Shown here: piece by piece, positions 24,331 to 37,590 of the stretch
How positions within the stretch are numbered: position 1 is the first letter of the stretch
How the letters are laid out: the number at the start of each line of letters is the position of its first letter
Program-made: the position numbers and the translations under genes
Notes under the pieces: model-generated
Told to the model about the DNA's origin: nothing
The model's input: only the letters and a program-made list of their open reading frames with translations
Database searches by the model: none
Source of the DNA: Brasenia schreberi
Lineage: Eukaryota; Streptophyta; Magnoliopsida; Nymphaeales; Cabombaceae
NCBI GenBank assembly: GCA_036023115.1
Contig: JAYKKT010000037.1
Span: forward strand, 3,595,501 to 3,659,500
Reading direction: 5' to 3'
Length of the DNA stretch: 64,000 nt

Positions 24331-26151
24331 ATCTTATTGTATAGGGAATAATATATTTCATAAAGTTTTGCAAAACCATGAAACAACTTGGACTGATACG
24401 ATTCCATAAATCAACTGTAAATATTTAAATAATAACTTATGCTTTGAATACATAATGAATTGATCAAACCTTTAAGAGAATGCTGTGATTTAACATAATA
24501 ATTTATTAACTATTGCAATAGTCGTCAGCTTAAGTAAGGGACCACTCAAACAAAGGGCATGTCCAAGCCTCTAACTTAGAAGACGGGAAGAACAAAGCTG
24601 ACTTCGAACCAAAAAAGCAAAACGCTAGCTAGTCAATGTGTTTCAGATCAGCAGTTATTACCAGCTCTTGAAGCAACAGTTGTTCAAACATTGATCTCCA
24701 ACAACCTACTGGTGTCCAATATTGGAGATTCCTGATTCACAGTTCCATATAGATAAACTAGAAAGTTCTAGCACCACGGAGAAACATTGCACCAGGCATG
24801 GGTTACCATGGTTTGAGAGTGAACCAAGGCAAAACTTAGAAGAAAATAGAGTGTGAAGCATATTCTTTCTTGCCGCATTATACAAAACTTCTACAGTGGT
24901 ACCATAGTGTATGCAAACTACTTCCGGGATTTGGGCCTAGGAGAATAGCTGCCCAAGCATTAATGTTCAAGCTTCAATTAGGACTTGATAAGAGTAGCTT
25001 CTATAGGAGTTACTCAACGCACACAAGCATTGTAGCCAGTTCTACTTTGTGATTAATAGTGCCTCTCCCTTTGTTTAGTCAATAGCAGGATTCCTACAAA
25101 GATCCGGTTAGTGTGCATAGACTTCATCATGCCTTCGGTGATTTTCTTGTCTATTGACTTTGACCTATCTAGCTGTAAGCACAATACAGTCATAGTGACA
25201 AAAACCTAGAAAGCAAACTTCTGTAAAGAATAAAATATAATTTCATATAGAGTTGAACGGATATACCCCCAAAAAGAAAAGACCCTCGCAAAAGGAAAAC
25301 ACTAAAAAAACAATAAGCCTGTGAGGCATCAAGAACTTTAGATCCATAAGGAAGAATAAGATTAAAAGACCTCTGTAGACATCAAGAATGTAACAAGTTA
25401 TTTAGGAGTCCAACTCAACCAGGAAATAACTCAACATGTGACTGTGAGACATCAAGAAGAATATATCTAGACGTTGTGTCACTGGCAAATGCTCAGTAAA
25501 CCATAAAAAAAGTGATAGAAATAACTACTCTTCCTAAAAGAGCTTCAAATGTTAGAGCGAGCAAATAATTGCTTTAAGTGCATTAAACATGAACTTAAAC
25601 CTACATACAGGAAATTCTAAACATGATTCTGATCCTTCCAGTTTTGATTTGCACTGTGTTAGACATTTTCACTCACATGAAAACCCATCATCTTATACAA
25701 AGCAGCCATTTAAAAACTTAATGCCCTTTAGCTGATACTGTCTAATCCATGAAAGTCACTAAAGCTTAACCATGATTTCCTGGATTTGCATCACTAACAA
25801 AGATTCTTAATTGGTAAAGATTGGACATCAAGTTATAAAAACTAGAAATATAGCAATGCATGTTACAAAGGTATATCTCTTTCTCACCTTTAGAATGCAA
25901 AGTTGGTGATTTGCAAGGCTAGATTTGTAGCCCGCCACTCAAGTAGCAGTACTCCTGTTCTTAGTCCTGCTGCAATCTAAGGAAATCTGCAAGGATCATG
26001 TCTCAACAATCTAAGAAAATCTGCAACACTCATGCCTGAAATTAGGTTCAGGCTCCACAAATGAACCAAACAAATGGAAGCACATGGAACCTTGACCAAA
26101 GGAACGTGAATATACCAACCGCAATATGTTATGTTAATCTCCATGCCCCTT
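24331..26151. other. 3' flank and probable 3' UTR of the RNA-binding protein gene
   Basis: No coding similarity is found on either strand. The part next to 26152 is expected to hold the minus-strand 3' UTR. No polyadenylation signal was assigned with confidence. Confidence 0.4.
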
Positions 26152-26978
26152 TCAGCCTGCTGTCTGATCTGAACCACTGGTACCTTGACTAAACTGGCGA
26201 GAATGTGCAGGAATCAGAAAATGTGTCTGTACTCCTGGAACTGGTGCTGCAACACCTAGAATTTCAAATATGGAGAGCTTCAACCATTTGACTACTGCAT
26301 TATTTGATAGCAATATCTAAAAGGTTCAAATAACATGTTGATATGGAACAAAGAAAAAAAGCATAATGAGAAAACCACCTGCAGGAAAAGGGGATGGAAT
26401 CGCAGGTACATGTGATGTGGTCACTTCATTGACATTTGGGCCACCCAACTGTATAATTTGATGTCTATGCACAGCAAATCCTGGGAGTGCAGCATAACTA
26501 TGTGCGCCAGAGAGCTGCTGGCCCAACTGTGTAATTGTATGAACAGGTGCATTAAATGTGGAAGGTGTTCCATACATCGGAACATAGAGTTGCCCCACCG
26601 AAGGACCATAAACATTCTGCAAAATTAAGCAAAAACAGATAATGGCATTAAAGCAATTAAGAGAACTAGAGTTTCTATGTCATGTGTTCCACATAAATCT
26701 GAGTTGGAATGTTTGACTTGGAGATAGAAACCTGCGGATAAACATATTCAGGTCCATATGTTGGGTATCTGCAGAGAAGCCACATTGACCAACGACCGTG
26801 AGATCAACTTTCATTTTTTTCAACTTCAATAAACAGAGGCACACTCACCCATATGAAGGATATGCATATCCTTGTTGATATCCATAAGATACTGATTGGT
26901 GGTATGTTGGGTTACGAACAAATGCAATCTGAGCACCTGGGACATTTCCATAGAAAGGTCTGCTTGGCCACGAACGTC
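26152..26978 (-). CDS. RRM RNA-binding protein (ARP1/RBM24-like), exons 3-6
   Basis: The 3' half of the gene whose exons 1-2 are at 50323-49837. Exons on the minus strand: 26978-26849, 26768-26732, 26616-26379, 26255-26152 (stop TGA 26154-26152). All borders are GT-AG and phases join without a break. Exon 3 continues the ...PPYG junction as RSWPSRPFYGNVPGAQ. Exons 3-6 encode the Tyr/Gly/Pro-rich C-terminal tail typical of this plant family (YGYQQGYAYPSYG, YPTYGPEYVYPQ, NVYGPSVGQLYVPMYG), ending GTSGSDQTAG. This low-complexity region has no known fold and probably mediates protein interaction or granule behaviour (inference). Joined length is 846 nt, 281 residues, which looks complete. Confidence is high because the split exons rebuild the family pattern exactly. 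Confidence 0.93.
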
Positions 26979-28163
26979 CTGTCATGGGGCATAAGCAAAG
27001 CAACTTTATGGCCAGTAATCAACCAAAATTATACTTCGCAACAAAGCATTCAAATCATTCTCAACATTATTATCAATATTAACTACGAATACATGGATAA
27101 TAGTAAGCATAACAAAAGAATATCCACAATAGTCTAACCATAATTACCTGAAGTGGAGATAACACAAACTGATATTAACAGAGATAAGTTTAAATTCTGA
27201 TACAGGAAACACACACACAGAGTTTATGCATGCCGAACCCACAGAGCCAGATGATGGTTGACAATGATGATAGCATGAATGCGGGTGTATCATATTGTCC
27301 ACAATATCAATCACGCAAGGAAAACTTCACAAACATGAAGTTCTTGGGTCTAATTCAAGCACACTTGACATAGAAGAATTTGGTTCAGTTACCAGCAAAG
27401 GCCACCCACAGTCCCTTCTCTTGCCAGCTATGTTGAGACTTCAAGTAATCTTTTCAAAACTACTTCTTGCACGAGTGTGCCAGTTAGTTTCTAAAAACTA
27501 GCAAAATTTATAAATCTGACTTGTTTGGCGATTGCAGCTAAGCGAGATCTTTTCGCTTTAGGCCTTCTTGAACCGATGCTCAAGGGTTAGCCTAAGCGCT
27601 TTGAGGATTTGTAGGTGAGATTTCAAATTCACTTCAAAAGAAACTTGAGAAAACGTGAATCAACTTGTGCACCAAGTGTTTTGGAAGATAAAATCTCAAG
27701 TGCTGAAAAATAGAAATTGGTTATGTTCAGATCTTGATTTCCAATTTTATTTCGATACCTTCCAAATTTCCAAAAATCATGAGAATTTAACAGTGATCAT
27801 ACCCTCATGTGGAGCTTCCAAAACTATTTTTGTTTTATTTTTGGGAGCTATGGTGATACAAAATTAAATCGGGAAAGTATCTTTGCTCAGACACTCGAAA
27901 CTGGTATGTCATAGAAATACAGGGACCCAAAGATAGGTCTGTGTCTCGGTGCTCAGAGCTCCGATTTTAGTGTACTTGATCTTGTTGGAAAGTTATGAAT
28001 ATCACCTTTCCAATGAACCAAGTTTAACCGAATTTGGACAACTATATACAGAGTTATGGGATGATTATCCAGGCTCTGTTGCAGGAAAACAGTTTTGACA
28101 GAAACAATTCAAGATTTTTCCTGATTTTACATACCTTTTATTACGTAGTTGCACGACCCTAAA

Positions 28164-30195
28164 CAACAACAACAATAACAACTAAGCCTTTTCCCATACT
28201 AGACGGGGTCGGCTACATGGATTCTTTGTTTCCACAGATCCCTATCGCGTGCCATGTTAGCAGCTAACTCCCAATAAGCTACATCATTCTTTATTGTTTC
28301 TTTCCAACACTTTTGTCATCGTCCTCTACCTCTTTTAATACTTTCCAAATTTAGCTTTTCTAACATTCTTACAGGTTCTTCTTTTGATCTTCTTTCTATA
28401 TGTCCAAACCATCTTAAACGATGTTCTCTCATTTTATCCTCTATTGGTGCCACTCCTAATTTGTTTCTAATAACCTCATTATGTATATGGTCTTTTCTTG
28501 TATGACCACTCATCCATCTCAACATCTTCATTTCTGTCACAGACATCTTTTGTACATGTTCATGATTAACTGCCCAACACTCAGAACCATAAAACATGGC
28601 AGGCCTAATTGCTGCTCTATAATATTTACCTTTTAATTTTAATGGTATCTTCTTATCACAAAGAATACTTGATGCTCCTCTCCATTTTAACCAACCAGCA
28701 TTAATTCTATGTGTAACATCTCCATCAATTCTTCCATCACTATGAAAAATTGACCCTAGGTATTTAAAACTTTCCTTTTGGGGAATGCAATGTGTGCCAA
28801 TTTTAATTTCTATGTCCTCTGAAGTAGCCAAATGATCAAACTTACATTCCATATATTCTGCCTTTGTTCTACTAAGTCGGAGGCCTTTGCTTTCTAATGT
28901 TTCTCTCCATAGTTCCAATTTTCTATTAACTTTTTCCTTAGACTCCTCCACTAATACAATGTCATCTGCAAATAACATACACCAAGATACTTCATCTTGA
29001 ATATGTTTTGTTAACTCATCCATCACCATTATAAATAAGTATGGACTTAAAGTTGATCCTTGATGTAACCAAATATTAACTTCAAAGAAGTTTGTCGTTC
29101 CTTCATGAGTCCTCACACATGTTTTTGCACCATCATACATGTCTCTTATAAGGTTAATATATGTCAATGGGATACCTCTTTTTTCCAAAGTTCTCTAAAG
29201 AACCTCCCTCGGTACCCTATCATAAGCTTTTTCTTGATCAATAAATATCATGTGAAGGTCTTTCTTTTTTGCTCTAAAATGTTTCATAAGATGTCTCAAA
29301 AGGTGAATCGCTTCAATAGTAGATCTACCTGGCATAAATCCAAATTGGTTCTCTGTTGTACTTGATACTTGTCTTAACCTACGTTCGATAATTTTTTCCC
29401 ATAATTTCATAGTATGACTCATTAACTTGACACCTCGATAATTCGCACAATTTTGAATGTCTCCCTTGTTCTTATAGTGTACTTGCTCTCCATTCCTCGG
29501 GCATCTTTTGGTTTTTCCATATTTCATTAAATAGTCTTGTGAGTCAAGTGATTCCTATTTCTCGTAGTATTTTCTAAACTTCTATAAGAATATTATCTGG
29601 TCCTATCGATTTACCACCCTTCATATGTTTAAGAGCCTCTTTGACTTCATTCTTTTGAATACGTCGGTAGAAAATTGTGGTTTATATACTTTTCTTATTT
29701 GGCTAACTCTCCTTAGCTAATACTAACATCTTTATTTTCATTAAAAAGATTATAAAAATAGTTTTTCCATCTATTTCTTATATCATCATTTGCCACTAGA
29801 ATTTTTTCATCCTCGTCTTTGAAGCATCTAACATAATTAAGATCTTTAATTTTCTTATCTCTAGCCCTAGCTATCCTAAAAATATCTCTTTCACCCTCTT
29901 TTGAGTTGAGTTTTTTATATAAGTCCTCCCAAATCTTAGCTTTTGCTTCACTAACGGCCTTTTTCGCTTTCTTCTTTGCTTTCTGATAAGCTTCTAAAGT
30001 TTCACTAGTTTTCTTGGCATAATGTAATTTGTAACATGCCCTCTTTGCCTTGATTTTATTTTGTACTACTTCACTCCACCACCAAGCTTCTTTTTGTGCC
30101 GGTACACCTCCCTTAGATACCCCTAACACATCTTTCGCCACTTTCCTAATATGTATAGCCATATTGTTCCACATATCACAGGCTATGTCATATTA
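28164..30195 (-). mobile_element. RTE LINE copy D, 5' truncated, with target-site duplication
   Basis: Minus strand, in the same region and very close in sequence to copy B. It has the TTG-repeat tail (28165-28185), C-terminal region, RT with intact [12 protein letters not shown] (about 28980-28950), and the linker to about 30183, with 13 unassigned bases at the 5' end. It shares with copy B an 11-bp deletion near 29475 that shifts the reading frame before the NYRG block. Flanks are ttgcacgaccctaaa (28149-28163) and ttgcatgaccctaaa (30196-30210), 14/15 identical. An open frame of about 290 codons (29188-28316) covers the end of RT and the C-terminal domain, so this is a fairly recent insertion, yet the RT is broken. 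Confidence 0.92.
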
Positions 30196-30210
30196 TTGCA
30201 TGACCCTAAA

Positions 30211-33200
30211 ATTCTTGAAAATTTTATTACAAGTGGGCTTGTATGTGTAGATAGTGTCAAATTTCGAATTCATCGAAACAACAGTTTAGCAATGAAAAAT
30301 AAAGTAATCAACATATGCGGGAATGCTGAAATCAGATTTTCTGGGTTTTACATCATCCGTGATGCAAACTCACCCGAATTTAAATTGCAACAACACAACA
30401 TCCCAAAGTAAATTGTTGAAGGGAAATGAATGGAAATATATAGATTAGCTTAAGCATAGAGGGGATTAGGAGGTATATGATGTTTATAACATATAGAGAG
30501 GTAGAATCAAGAACACAAACAATTAGAGTGCATAAGCAAGAATTGAAATTTTGCAACATATCTACTTCTTATTAATCATGAGGGGAGACAAAGCTCCATT
30601 AATACAACCCCTTTTGAATTGAATATGAAGAGGACAATAGGGAGGAATGATGGATGAGGAATACTTACTTGATTCCTTCCAAGGATCGGCTTCCAAATGA
30701 AGCTCACGGCCCTCACCTTCCCCTTTCTTTTCTCACTCTTACTCTCTACTCTTGCAGCCCTTGCCTACCTTTCTACACTCCCTCTCTCTCTCTCTCCACT
30801 CTCCCCTAGATGAAACCTACGAAATACTCCAGCCAAGGATGCCCTCTCAATGCTCAAGATACTGGAAATCACCCCCCTTAGCCTCTATTATAGGCCAAGG
30901 GGGGCCTTCTCAAGATGGTTCTTTGGGGCGGGTGCTCCATGATCCCAAACCCAACCCATAACTTGGTCTTCACGTGGCTTTGTGGTCCCATTTGGTCAAG
31001 GCTAGATCAACCAATGCAGCCCCAAGTGGGCCGGTTAGGTCTTGGCTCGAGCCACCATGGAGCTTGATCCCATCGCCAAGGCTAGAATGGGTGTACTCAA
31101 GGAAAAAGATGGGCTAACTGAGATGGGTTCGGTCAAGGCTAGATAAAGGGGATTTCAATTGTAGTTTACCAAATGAATGTAAGGTGGATATGGCTAAGGT
31201 GAGTCCAATTCAGTCTAGTTAAGATCACTTGATTAGAGTTAGGCCATGAGTCATGGTTAGCTTAGGTGAATCAAGTTTAGGCTTTGATCAAATTCACCCA
31301 GGCTAGGTTGGTGAGGCTACCTACTTGGCTTACGTGCCTTGACTTGATGTGGTCCACTTCCTTGATTTACATGAACTTGATCCTGGCTTGATGCGGGCTT
31401 TGCTCAACCGTTGCCTTGATCTTCGCTCTCATTTTGATTTGTTTCTATCCTCTGGGTTTCATCCCTTCAGTTTTTCCATTGGTCCGACTAGGTGCCCTTC
31501 TTCATGGGTCCTTGGCTAGGTTTGGCCTTGAATCATCGGCCAATTTATCTTTATCTAATGCTTTACTCTCTCTTGGATTTGGTTCGCAGTTTTATCTCTC
31601 AATCAGACTTAATCCTGTGCTTGATTTAAGATTAATGGTTTCAAATATTTCTTTTAATTATTTAAAACCATTTCATTTGAAAATATTGAGTTTTGTCAAA
31701 ATCTTTAAATATTCTTTTGAAAACAACTAAGTTCCATTCCCAGTGTTTGTTTGTATGGACGACCTGCTTTCGCCCCATGAGTCAGTCTATAACCACCTTG
31801 ATCATTTAACCCTTTTCATGGATGTAGGGTGTCGAACCACTTTAACCACGTCAATGGGTTTAGGGTATTGAACCACTTCAACGGGTGTAGGGCATCGAAC
31901 TACTTTAACCCTGGGTATCAGGTCTCGGAATGAGACTATTTTAAACCGGATGAATTTCTGAGGTCTCGTTTGGATTTGATTTGATTTCAAAAGGTTTTGA
32001 TAAACTTGATATTTAGTAAACATTTTTGGGTTTGGTTCCCAATGTCTCATTTCCATTGGTTTCTTTAAAGAAAACTATTTGAAACCATAATTTCTTTAGA
32101 TGAAATCATTTGAATAGGCAGAACGCTGTCAATTTGGATTGAGGGCAAAGCAATCATTTTTTAGCTCTTTGTCAAAATTTGATTTTTCTGAGAGAGATGT
32201 CATTTACCTTTATTTTTGGGCTGCCACGAAATTTTGATGCAAAAATGAGTTCGTTTAATGTGTCTTTATTTGAAAACTCTTAAAAGACCAAAAACCGTAA
32301 TTTTTTCTTAAAAAGGCAAAATTTCTATAAGATCAAATTAGAGAGAAAATTTTTGGGTGTTTACACTCTTATGGAACCTTTGGTCTAGGTGAATAAAGAA
32401 TGAAACTATTCCAAGAAGTGGATCAATATTGATGTATTTTCAAAAGATCTATGTTCAATTCTTGATGAAGTATCAAGAAGGAACTTACATAGAGTCGTAC
32501 CTTTTCTAGGACTCATTCCTTCCATGTTTGGCGAGGAGTGTTCGGTTTGCTTCATGGTTCCAGGAGAAGCAGAACCAGCGGCTTTTATCTGCCAGTTCTG
32601 GCTTACATGGAGCACCAACCACCAAAATAAGGGTTGAAGCTCCAAGAGAAATCACCCTTACGAAGATGGGGTACCACAAGAAAGACAATCAAATGGCTTT
32701 AGTAGCAAGAACTATCTTCTTTCACTTTCAATGCTTTCTACAAATAGATAGTTATTAGTAACCATCTTTGTGTATGCATATCCCAAGTTCTTGGTATTGA
32801 TTTCCACAACTCATCTCTATCAGATATCTTTTATTTCTCCTCAAAGTACGAAAACAAAGTAAAAAACAATTTATTTATAAAATGAGTCATGACCAATTGA
32901 ATGGAAATTCAGATCTATTACAGTCTGCAACTCATATCAGAAATCGCCAATTGCTATGCTCACATCCTGACATTTTAGTAGTATCCAACCTCTGTAGTTG
33001 ATGTAGTTACATGGATCTTATTCTAAACCACCTTTAATGTCAGGTGCTATGAGCAAGCATCTTATAATCTTGCGTTTTAGTTCCCTAAACGCTCCTCGTA
33101 TGATTGATCTAGTAGGATTGGGACGTGAGTGGAAGCAATAAATGCTTGGTTACTCCCGCTCCATTATAGGACTTCGGCAGGTCTTATTGACTATTAGGTT

Positions 33201-33267
33201 TGAACCAGACATTTGTTATATGAACTATGAAGGTGATACTCTAGTCCAATATTTTCTTTATTGTAGG
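30211..33267. other. Intron sequence with CT-rich tract and a short minisatellite
   Basis: No gene or element domain is recognised. 30735-30810 is pyrimidine-rich with a (CT)n run. 31820-31915 carries three ~33-bp tandem units with the core gggtRtcgaacYactttaac. The GC-richer block 30660-31400 looks like LTR leader sequence, but I found no ends. Confidence 0.35.
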
Positions 33268-35325
33268 TATATTTAAACATAAAGTCCTTCAAGGAGATGC
33301 TTGGAATTATGTTGATACTCCTTGTGATATATGGAACAATATGGTTATACATATTAGGAAAGTGGCGAAAGATGTCTTAGGTGAATCTAAGGGAGGTGTA
33401 CCGGCACAAAAAGAAGCTTGGTGGTGGAGTGAAGTGTAAAATAAAATCAACACAAAGAGGAAATGTTATAAATTACATTATACTAAAAAAATTAGTGAAA
33501 CTTTAGAGGCTTATAAGAAAGCAAAGGAAGAAGCGAAAAATACCATCAGTGAAGCAAAAGCTAAAATTTAGGAGGATTTATCTAAAAAACTAAACTCAAA
33601 AGAGGGTGAAAGAGATATTTTTAGGATAGTCAAGACTAGAGATAAGAAAACTAAGGATCTTAATTTTGTTAGATGCATCTAAGACGAGGATGAGAAAATT
33701 CTAGTGGCAAATGATGATATAAAAAATAAATGGAAAACTATTTTTATAAGCATTTTAATGAAAATAAAGATGTTATTAGTAACTTAGTAGACTTAGCCAA
33801 ATCAAAAAAGTATATAAACCACAATTTCTACCCGGCGTATTCAAAAGAATAAAGTCAAAGAGACTCTTAAACATATGAAGGGTGGTAAATCGGTAGGACC
33901 AACCAATATTCCTATAGAAGTTTGGAAAATCTTAAGAGAGAAAGGAATCACTTGGCTCACAAGACTATTTAATTAAATATGGAGAAACCAAAAGATGCCC
34001 AAGGAATGGAGTGCAAATACACTTAACAAGGGAGACATTAAGAATTGTGCGAATTATCGGGATATCAATTTAATGAGCTATACTATAAAATTATGAGAAA
34101 AAATTATCGAAACGTAAGTTAAGATATGTATCGAGTGCATTGGAGAACCAATTTAGATTCATGTTAGGTAGATTTATTGTTGAAGTAATTCACCTTTTGA
34201 GACGTCTTATGAAACATTTTAGAGCAAAAAAGAAAAACCTTCTCATGATATTTATTGATTTAGAAAAGGCTTACAATAAGGTACCAAGGGATGTTCTTTG
34301 AGGAACCTTGGAAAAAAGAGGTATTTCATTGACATACATAAACCTTATAAGAGACATGTACAATTGTGCAAAAATATGTGTGAGGACTCATGAAGGAATC
34401 ACAAACTTCTTTGAAGTTAATATTGGGTTACATCAAGGATCAACTTTAAGTATATACTTGTTTATAATAGTAATTGATGAGTTAACGAAACATAATCAAG
34501 ATGAAGTACCTTGGTATATGTTATTTGTAAATGCCATTGTTGTAGTGGAGGGGTCTAAGGGAAAAGTTAATAGAAAATTGGAACTATGGAGAGAATCATT
34601 AGAAAGTAAAGGATTCCGACTTAGTAGAACAAAGACATAATATATGGAATATAAGTTTGATCATTTGGTTACCTCAGAGGACATAGAAATTAAAATGGGT
34701 ACACATTGCATCCCCCAAAAGGAAAATTTTAAATACCTAGGGCCAATTTTTCAGAGTAATCGAATAAATGATGGAGATCTTATGCATAGAATTAATGTTA
34801 AGTTGGTTAAAATGGAGAGGAGCATCATATATTTTTTGTGATAAGAAGATACCATTAAAGTTAAAAGGTAAATATTGTAGTGCAGCAATTAGACCTACCA
34901 TGTTTTATGGTTATGAGTGTTGGGCAGTTAATCATAACATGTACAAAAGATGTCTATGATAGAAATGAAGATGTTGAGATGGATGAGTGATCATATAAGG
35001 AAAGACCGTATATATAATGAGGTTATTAGAAACAAATTAGGAGTGACACCAATAGAGGATAAAATGAGAGAATATTGTTTAAGATAGTTTATACTTATAG
35101 AAAGAATATCAAAAGAAGCACTTGTAAGAAGGTATGAAAAACAAGATTTTGAAAGTATTAAAAGAGGTAGAGGATGACCACAAAAGTGTTGGATAGAAAC
35201 AATAAAGAATGATGTAGCTTATGTGGAGTTAACTGCTAACATGGCACATGATAGGGCTATGTCGAAACAAAGAATCCATGTAGCCGACCCGTCTAGTATG
35301 GGAAAAGGCTTAGTTGTTGTTGTAA
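33268..35325 (+). mobile_element. RTE LINE copy E, 5' truncated and decayed
   Basis: The plus strand starts at atatttaaacataaagtcc, in the linker after the endonuclease. It retains RT pieces ([32 protein letters not shown], then LFVNAIVVVEGS where the active-site ADD has become VNA) and the C-terminal domain ([35 protein letters not shown]). The tail TTGTTGTTG ends near 35323. Stops and small deletions are frequent. Possible short target duplication: ttgtaggt before and ttgtaagt after, too short to be secure. Confidence 0.85.
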
Positions 35326-35479
35326 GTCATTGATGCTTGTGTGTTGCTTCCATGTTTTCTATTAATATTTGGTTTTCTATCTTTTTCTAAGATATTCTTT
35401 ACTTAATGTTACTTAATAAGTAGGGAAATTAGTATATTGTTCTGTATCATATGAATAGCCTTTGCGATACAAGCTCGTA

Positions 35480-35965
35480 TCGTAAGCTTTTTCTAGATCA
35501 ATAAATATCATGTGAAGGTCTTTCTGTTTTGCTCTAAAATGTTCCATAAGACGTCTCAAAAGGTGAATCGCTTCAACAGTAGATCTGCCTGGCATGAATT
35601 CAAATTGGTTCTTTGTTGTACTTGATACTTGTCTTACGTTCGATAATTATTTCCCACAATTTCATAGTATGGCTCATTAACTTGATACCTCAATAATTCG
35701 CACAATTCTGAATGTCTCCCTTATTCTTATATATGGGTATAAGTGTACTCGCTCTCCATTCCTCGAGCATCTTTTGGTTTCTCCACATTTCATTAAATAG
35801 TCGAGCCAAATGATTCCTTTCTCCTAGTATTTTCCAATTTTCTATAAGAATATTGTTTGGTCTTACCAATTTAATAGTATTTAACTATTTTTCGTTGTTC
35901 GTTCGATAATTATTTCCAATAATTTCATAGTATTTTTCGCTTCCTTCTTTGCTTTCTTATAAGAG
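35480..35965 (-). mobile_element. RTE LINE fragment F (RT N-terminal region)
   Basis: Read on the minus strand, 35877-35480 covers the linker and first RT blocks ([38 protein letters not shown]), then stops, with neither 3' tail nor 5' end. 35920-35965 holds a further scrap from upstream in the element, so the piece was rearranged. It keeps the 11 bp deleted in copies B and D. Confidence 0.8.
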
Positions 35966-36929
35966 ATGACCAACATATGGGACATGGGTGGGGCTTCCTA
36001 GCCTCAAGTTTTATACTCCTGTGCTACAAGTTCCAACCCCTTAGGGTGTGTTTCATACATGGTCCCAGTGGAACTAGACCTTGATTTTTGGTGCTCTAAT
36101 TCCAAGTTCCATTATGCATCACACAATGAACATGTTTGAAGGTGGGATCACAAGACTTGTTCAGACGTGTATTGCTACCTACCTTGCACGAAAACCCAAG
36201 TATCACTACCACTCACGAAACAAATACGGAACAACGATTGCTTGGATCCATAGTTATAAGTCCATGTGGGTCTAGGCCAGTAATTCTAGTATTGGGAGAT
36301 TGACACCACGAATCAAGCACACCCTTAAAAGGTAGTAGTATAAGCTATCGATTGAAAAGAAAAGAAATGAAAGATACTATTCACTATTAAAGGAGAAGTG
36401 TTGATATCAACTATCACTGACTCCTCAATTTGCAAGAAAATAATACAGATAGCATCATCTCGTAAACCAAGTGATCCACCAACCCTTCCTATTCATAGTT
36501 TCTAAGAAAATAAGCAATTTCTCAACATAAATTTATGCTTATTCTATCAACAACCTCCAACTTTGATGCCTTAAATCAAGTGTACGCTCGTTACCAAACT
36601 CTTGGGGAATATCTAGCACATACACCCCCTGGGAAACAAATACTCTAAAACCCTCACCTCCTCTTTCTCTTTTCATAAAGAAGCAATTCTACCCTTGAAA
36701 AATTAGGAAGGTCCAAGCCAACTATTATTGGGATTGCCTTCCCCGAGTCTTCCAGCTAGCCTACAATGATCATTAATATTCAAGGGTTAAAACACACTAA
36801 ACCAAGAGGAAGACATCAAACATCTGGAGTTTTTTTTTCTTAACCTTTATTACCTGAACTACTAATAGGCATATGAATTTTGCAAAACCAGATTGCAACT
36901 TTTACTAGAAAAGGGTGTAACTTATGGTA
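35966..36929. other. Intron sequence without recognised features
   Basis: No domain, terminal repeat or tandem repeat is seen on either strand. Confidence 0.35.
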
Positions 36930-37200
36930 AAACTAAACCGTGTGGTCTGTTACAACACTCAGAAATGTAACCTTCAACATAACCAAAATCACCCTATGTG
37001 TGACTCTGATCTTATGTTCCAGCATTGTCCCTCCATTTTTTAACTGAATATCATACTTGTCGAGCTGGTCTTTCCTGTGTAGTTGCACATTCACCTTTAA
37101 CATCTTTTGCACAAAATATCCTTTATGTAAGTCAACGAGTAACCCCGCATTAAACTTGGATCCATACAACATTGCTGGCCTTACAGCTTCAAGGTACTGC
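36930..37200 (-). mobile_element. Ancient RTE fragment (C-terminal domain)
   Basis: On the minus strand AVRPAMLYGSK (about 37190-37158) matches the [12 protein letters not shown] block of the RTE copies. KMLKVNVQLHRKDQ follows where EMKMLRWMSGHTRKD is expected, with frame slips. Like the 5050-5510 piece it is far more diverged than copies A-G. Confidence 0.45.
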
Positions 37201-37431
37201 TAGAAGGGTGAAACCATAAGCAATAACCTCTTTTATTCCCTTACAAAGGGGTCCTCCGGTCGATTGAGGTAACTCAAGAGTAAAATTACAAATACATCTG
37301 AAAATAGTCTCCACTCCCCTAGAATTTGATGTTCTAAAAACATGTTCATGAATAGAGAGACTCAAAACTTCCTTGGTATGTCAATAAGTAGTACAATACA
37401 GATAGTAAGAAACACAATGTTTGAACTATTG

Positions 37432-37439
37432 ATCACAAT
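37432..37439 (+). repeat. hAT target-site duplication, left
   Basis: atcacaat, identical to the copy at 49357-49364 and abutting the CAGTG terminus. Confidence 0.88.
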
Positions 37440-37450
37440 CAGTGTTATCC

Positions 37451-37590
37451 GTATCGCACCGTATCGTAATACGGCCGGTATTACGGTGCGATACGTATCA
37501 TATCTTGGGCAACCACGATACGATACTACAGGTCGTATCGTAATACGACCTGTATCACACCGTATCGTATGATACGGACCGTATCGCACG
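37451..37590. promoter_or_regulatory. hAT subterminal palindromes (probable transposase-binding region)
   Basis: Two foldback segments are visible. Around 37451-37496 cgtatcgcaccgta is mirrored by tacggtgcgatacg. Around 37532-37553 the arms aggtcgtat and atacgacct flank a cgta loop. The GTATCG core recurs several times here and four times near the right end (49290-49345). hAT transposases bind short subterminal repeats (family knowledge); binding here is inferred. Confidence 0.5.

Noticed and set aside
31820..31915. CRISPR-like short repeats
   Set aside because: Three adjoining ~33-bp units with no unique spacers in plant nuclear DNA; a minisatellite.
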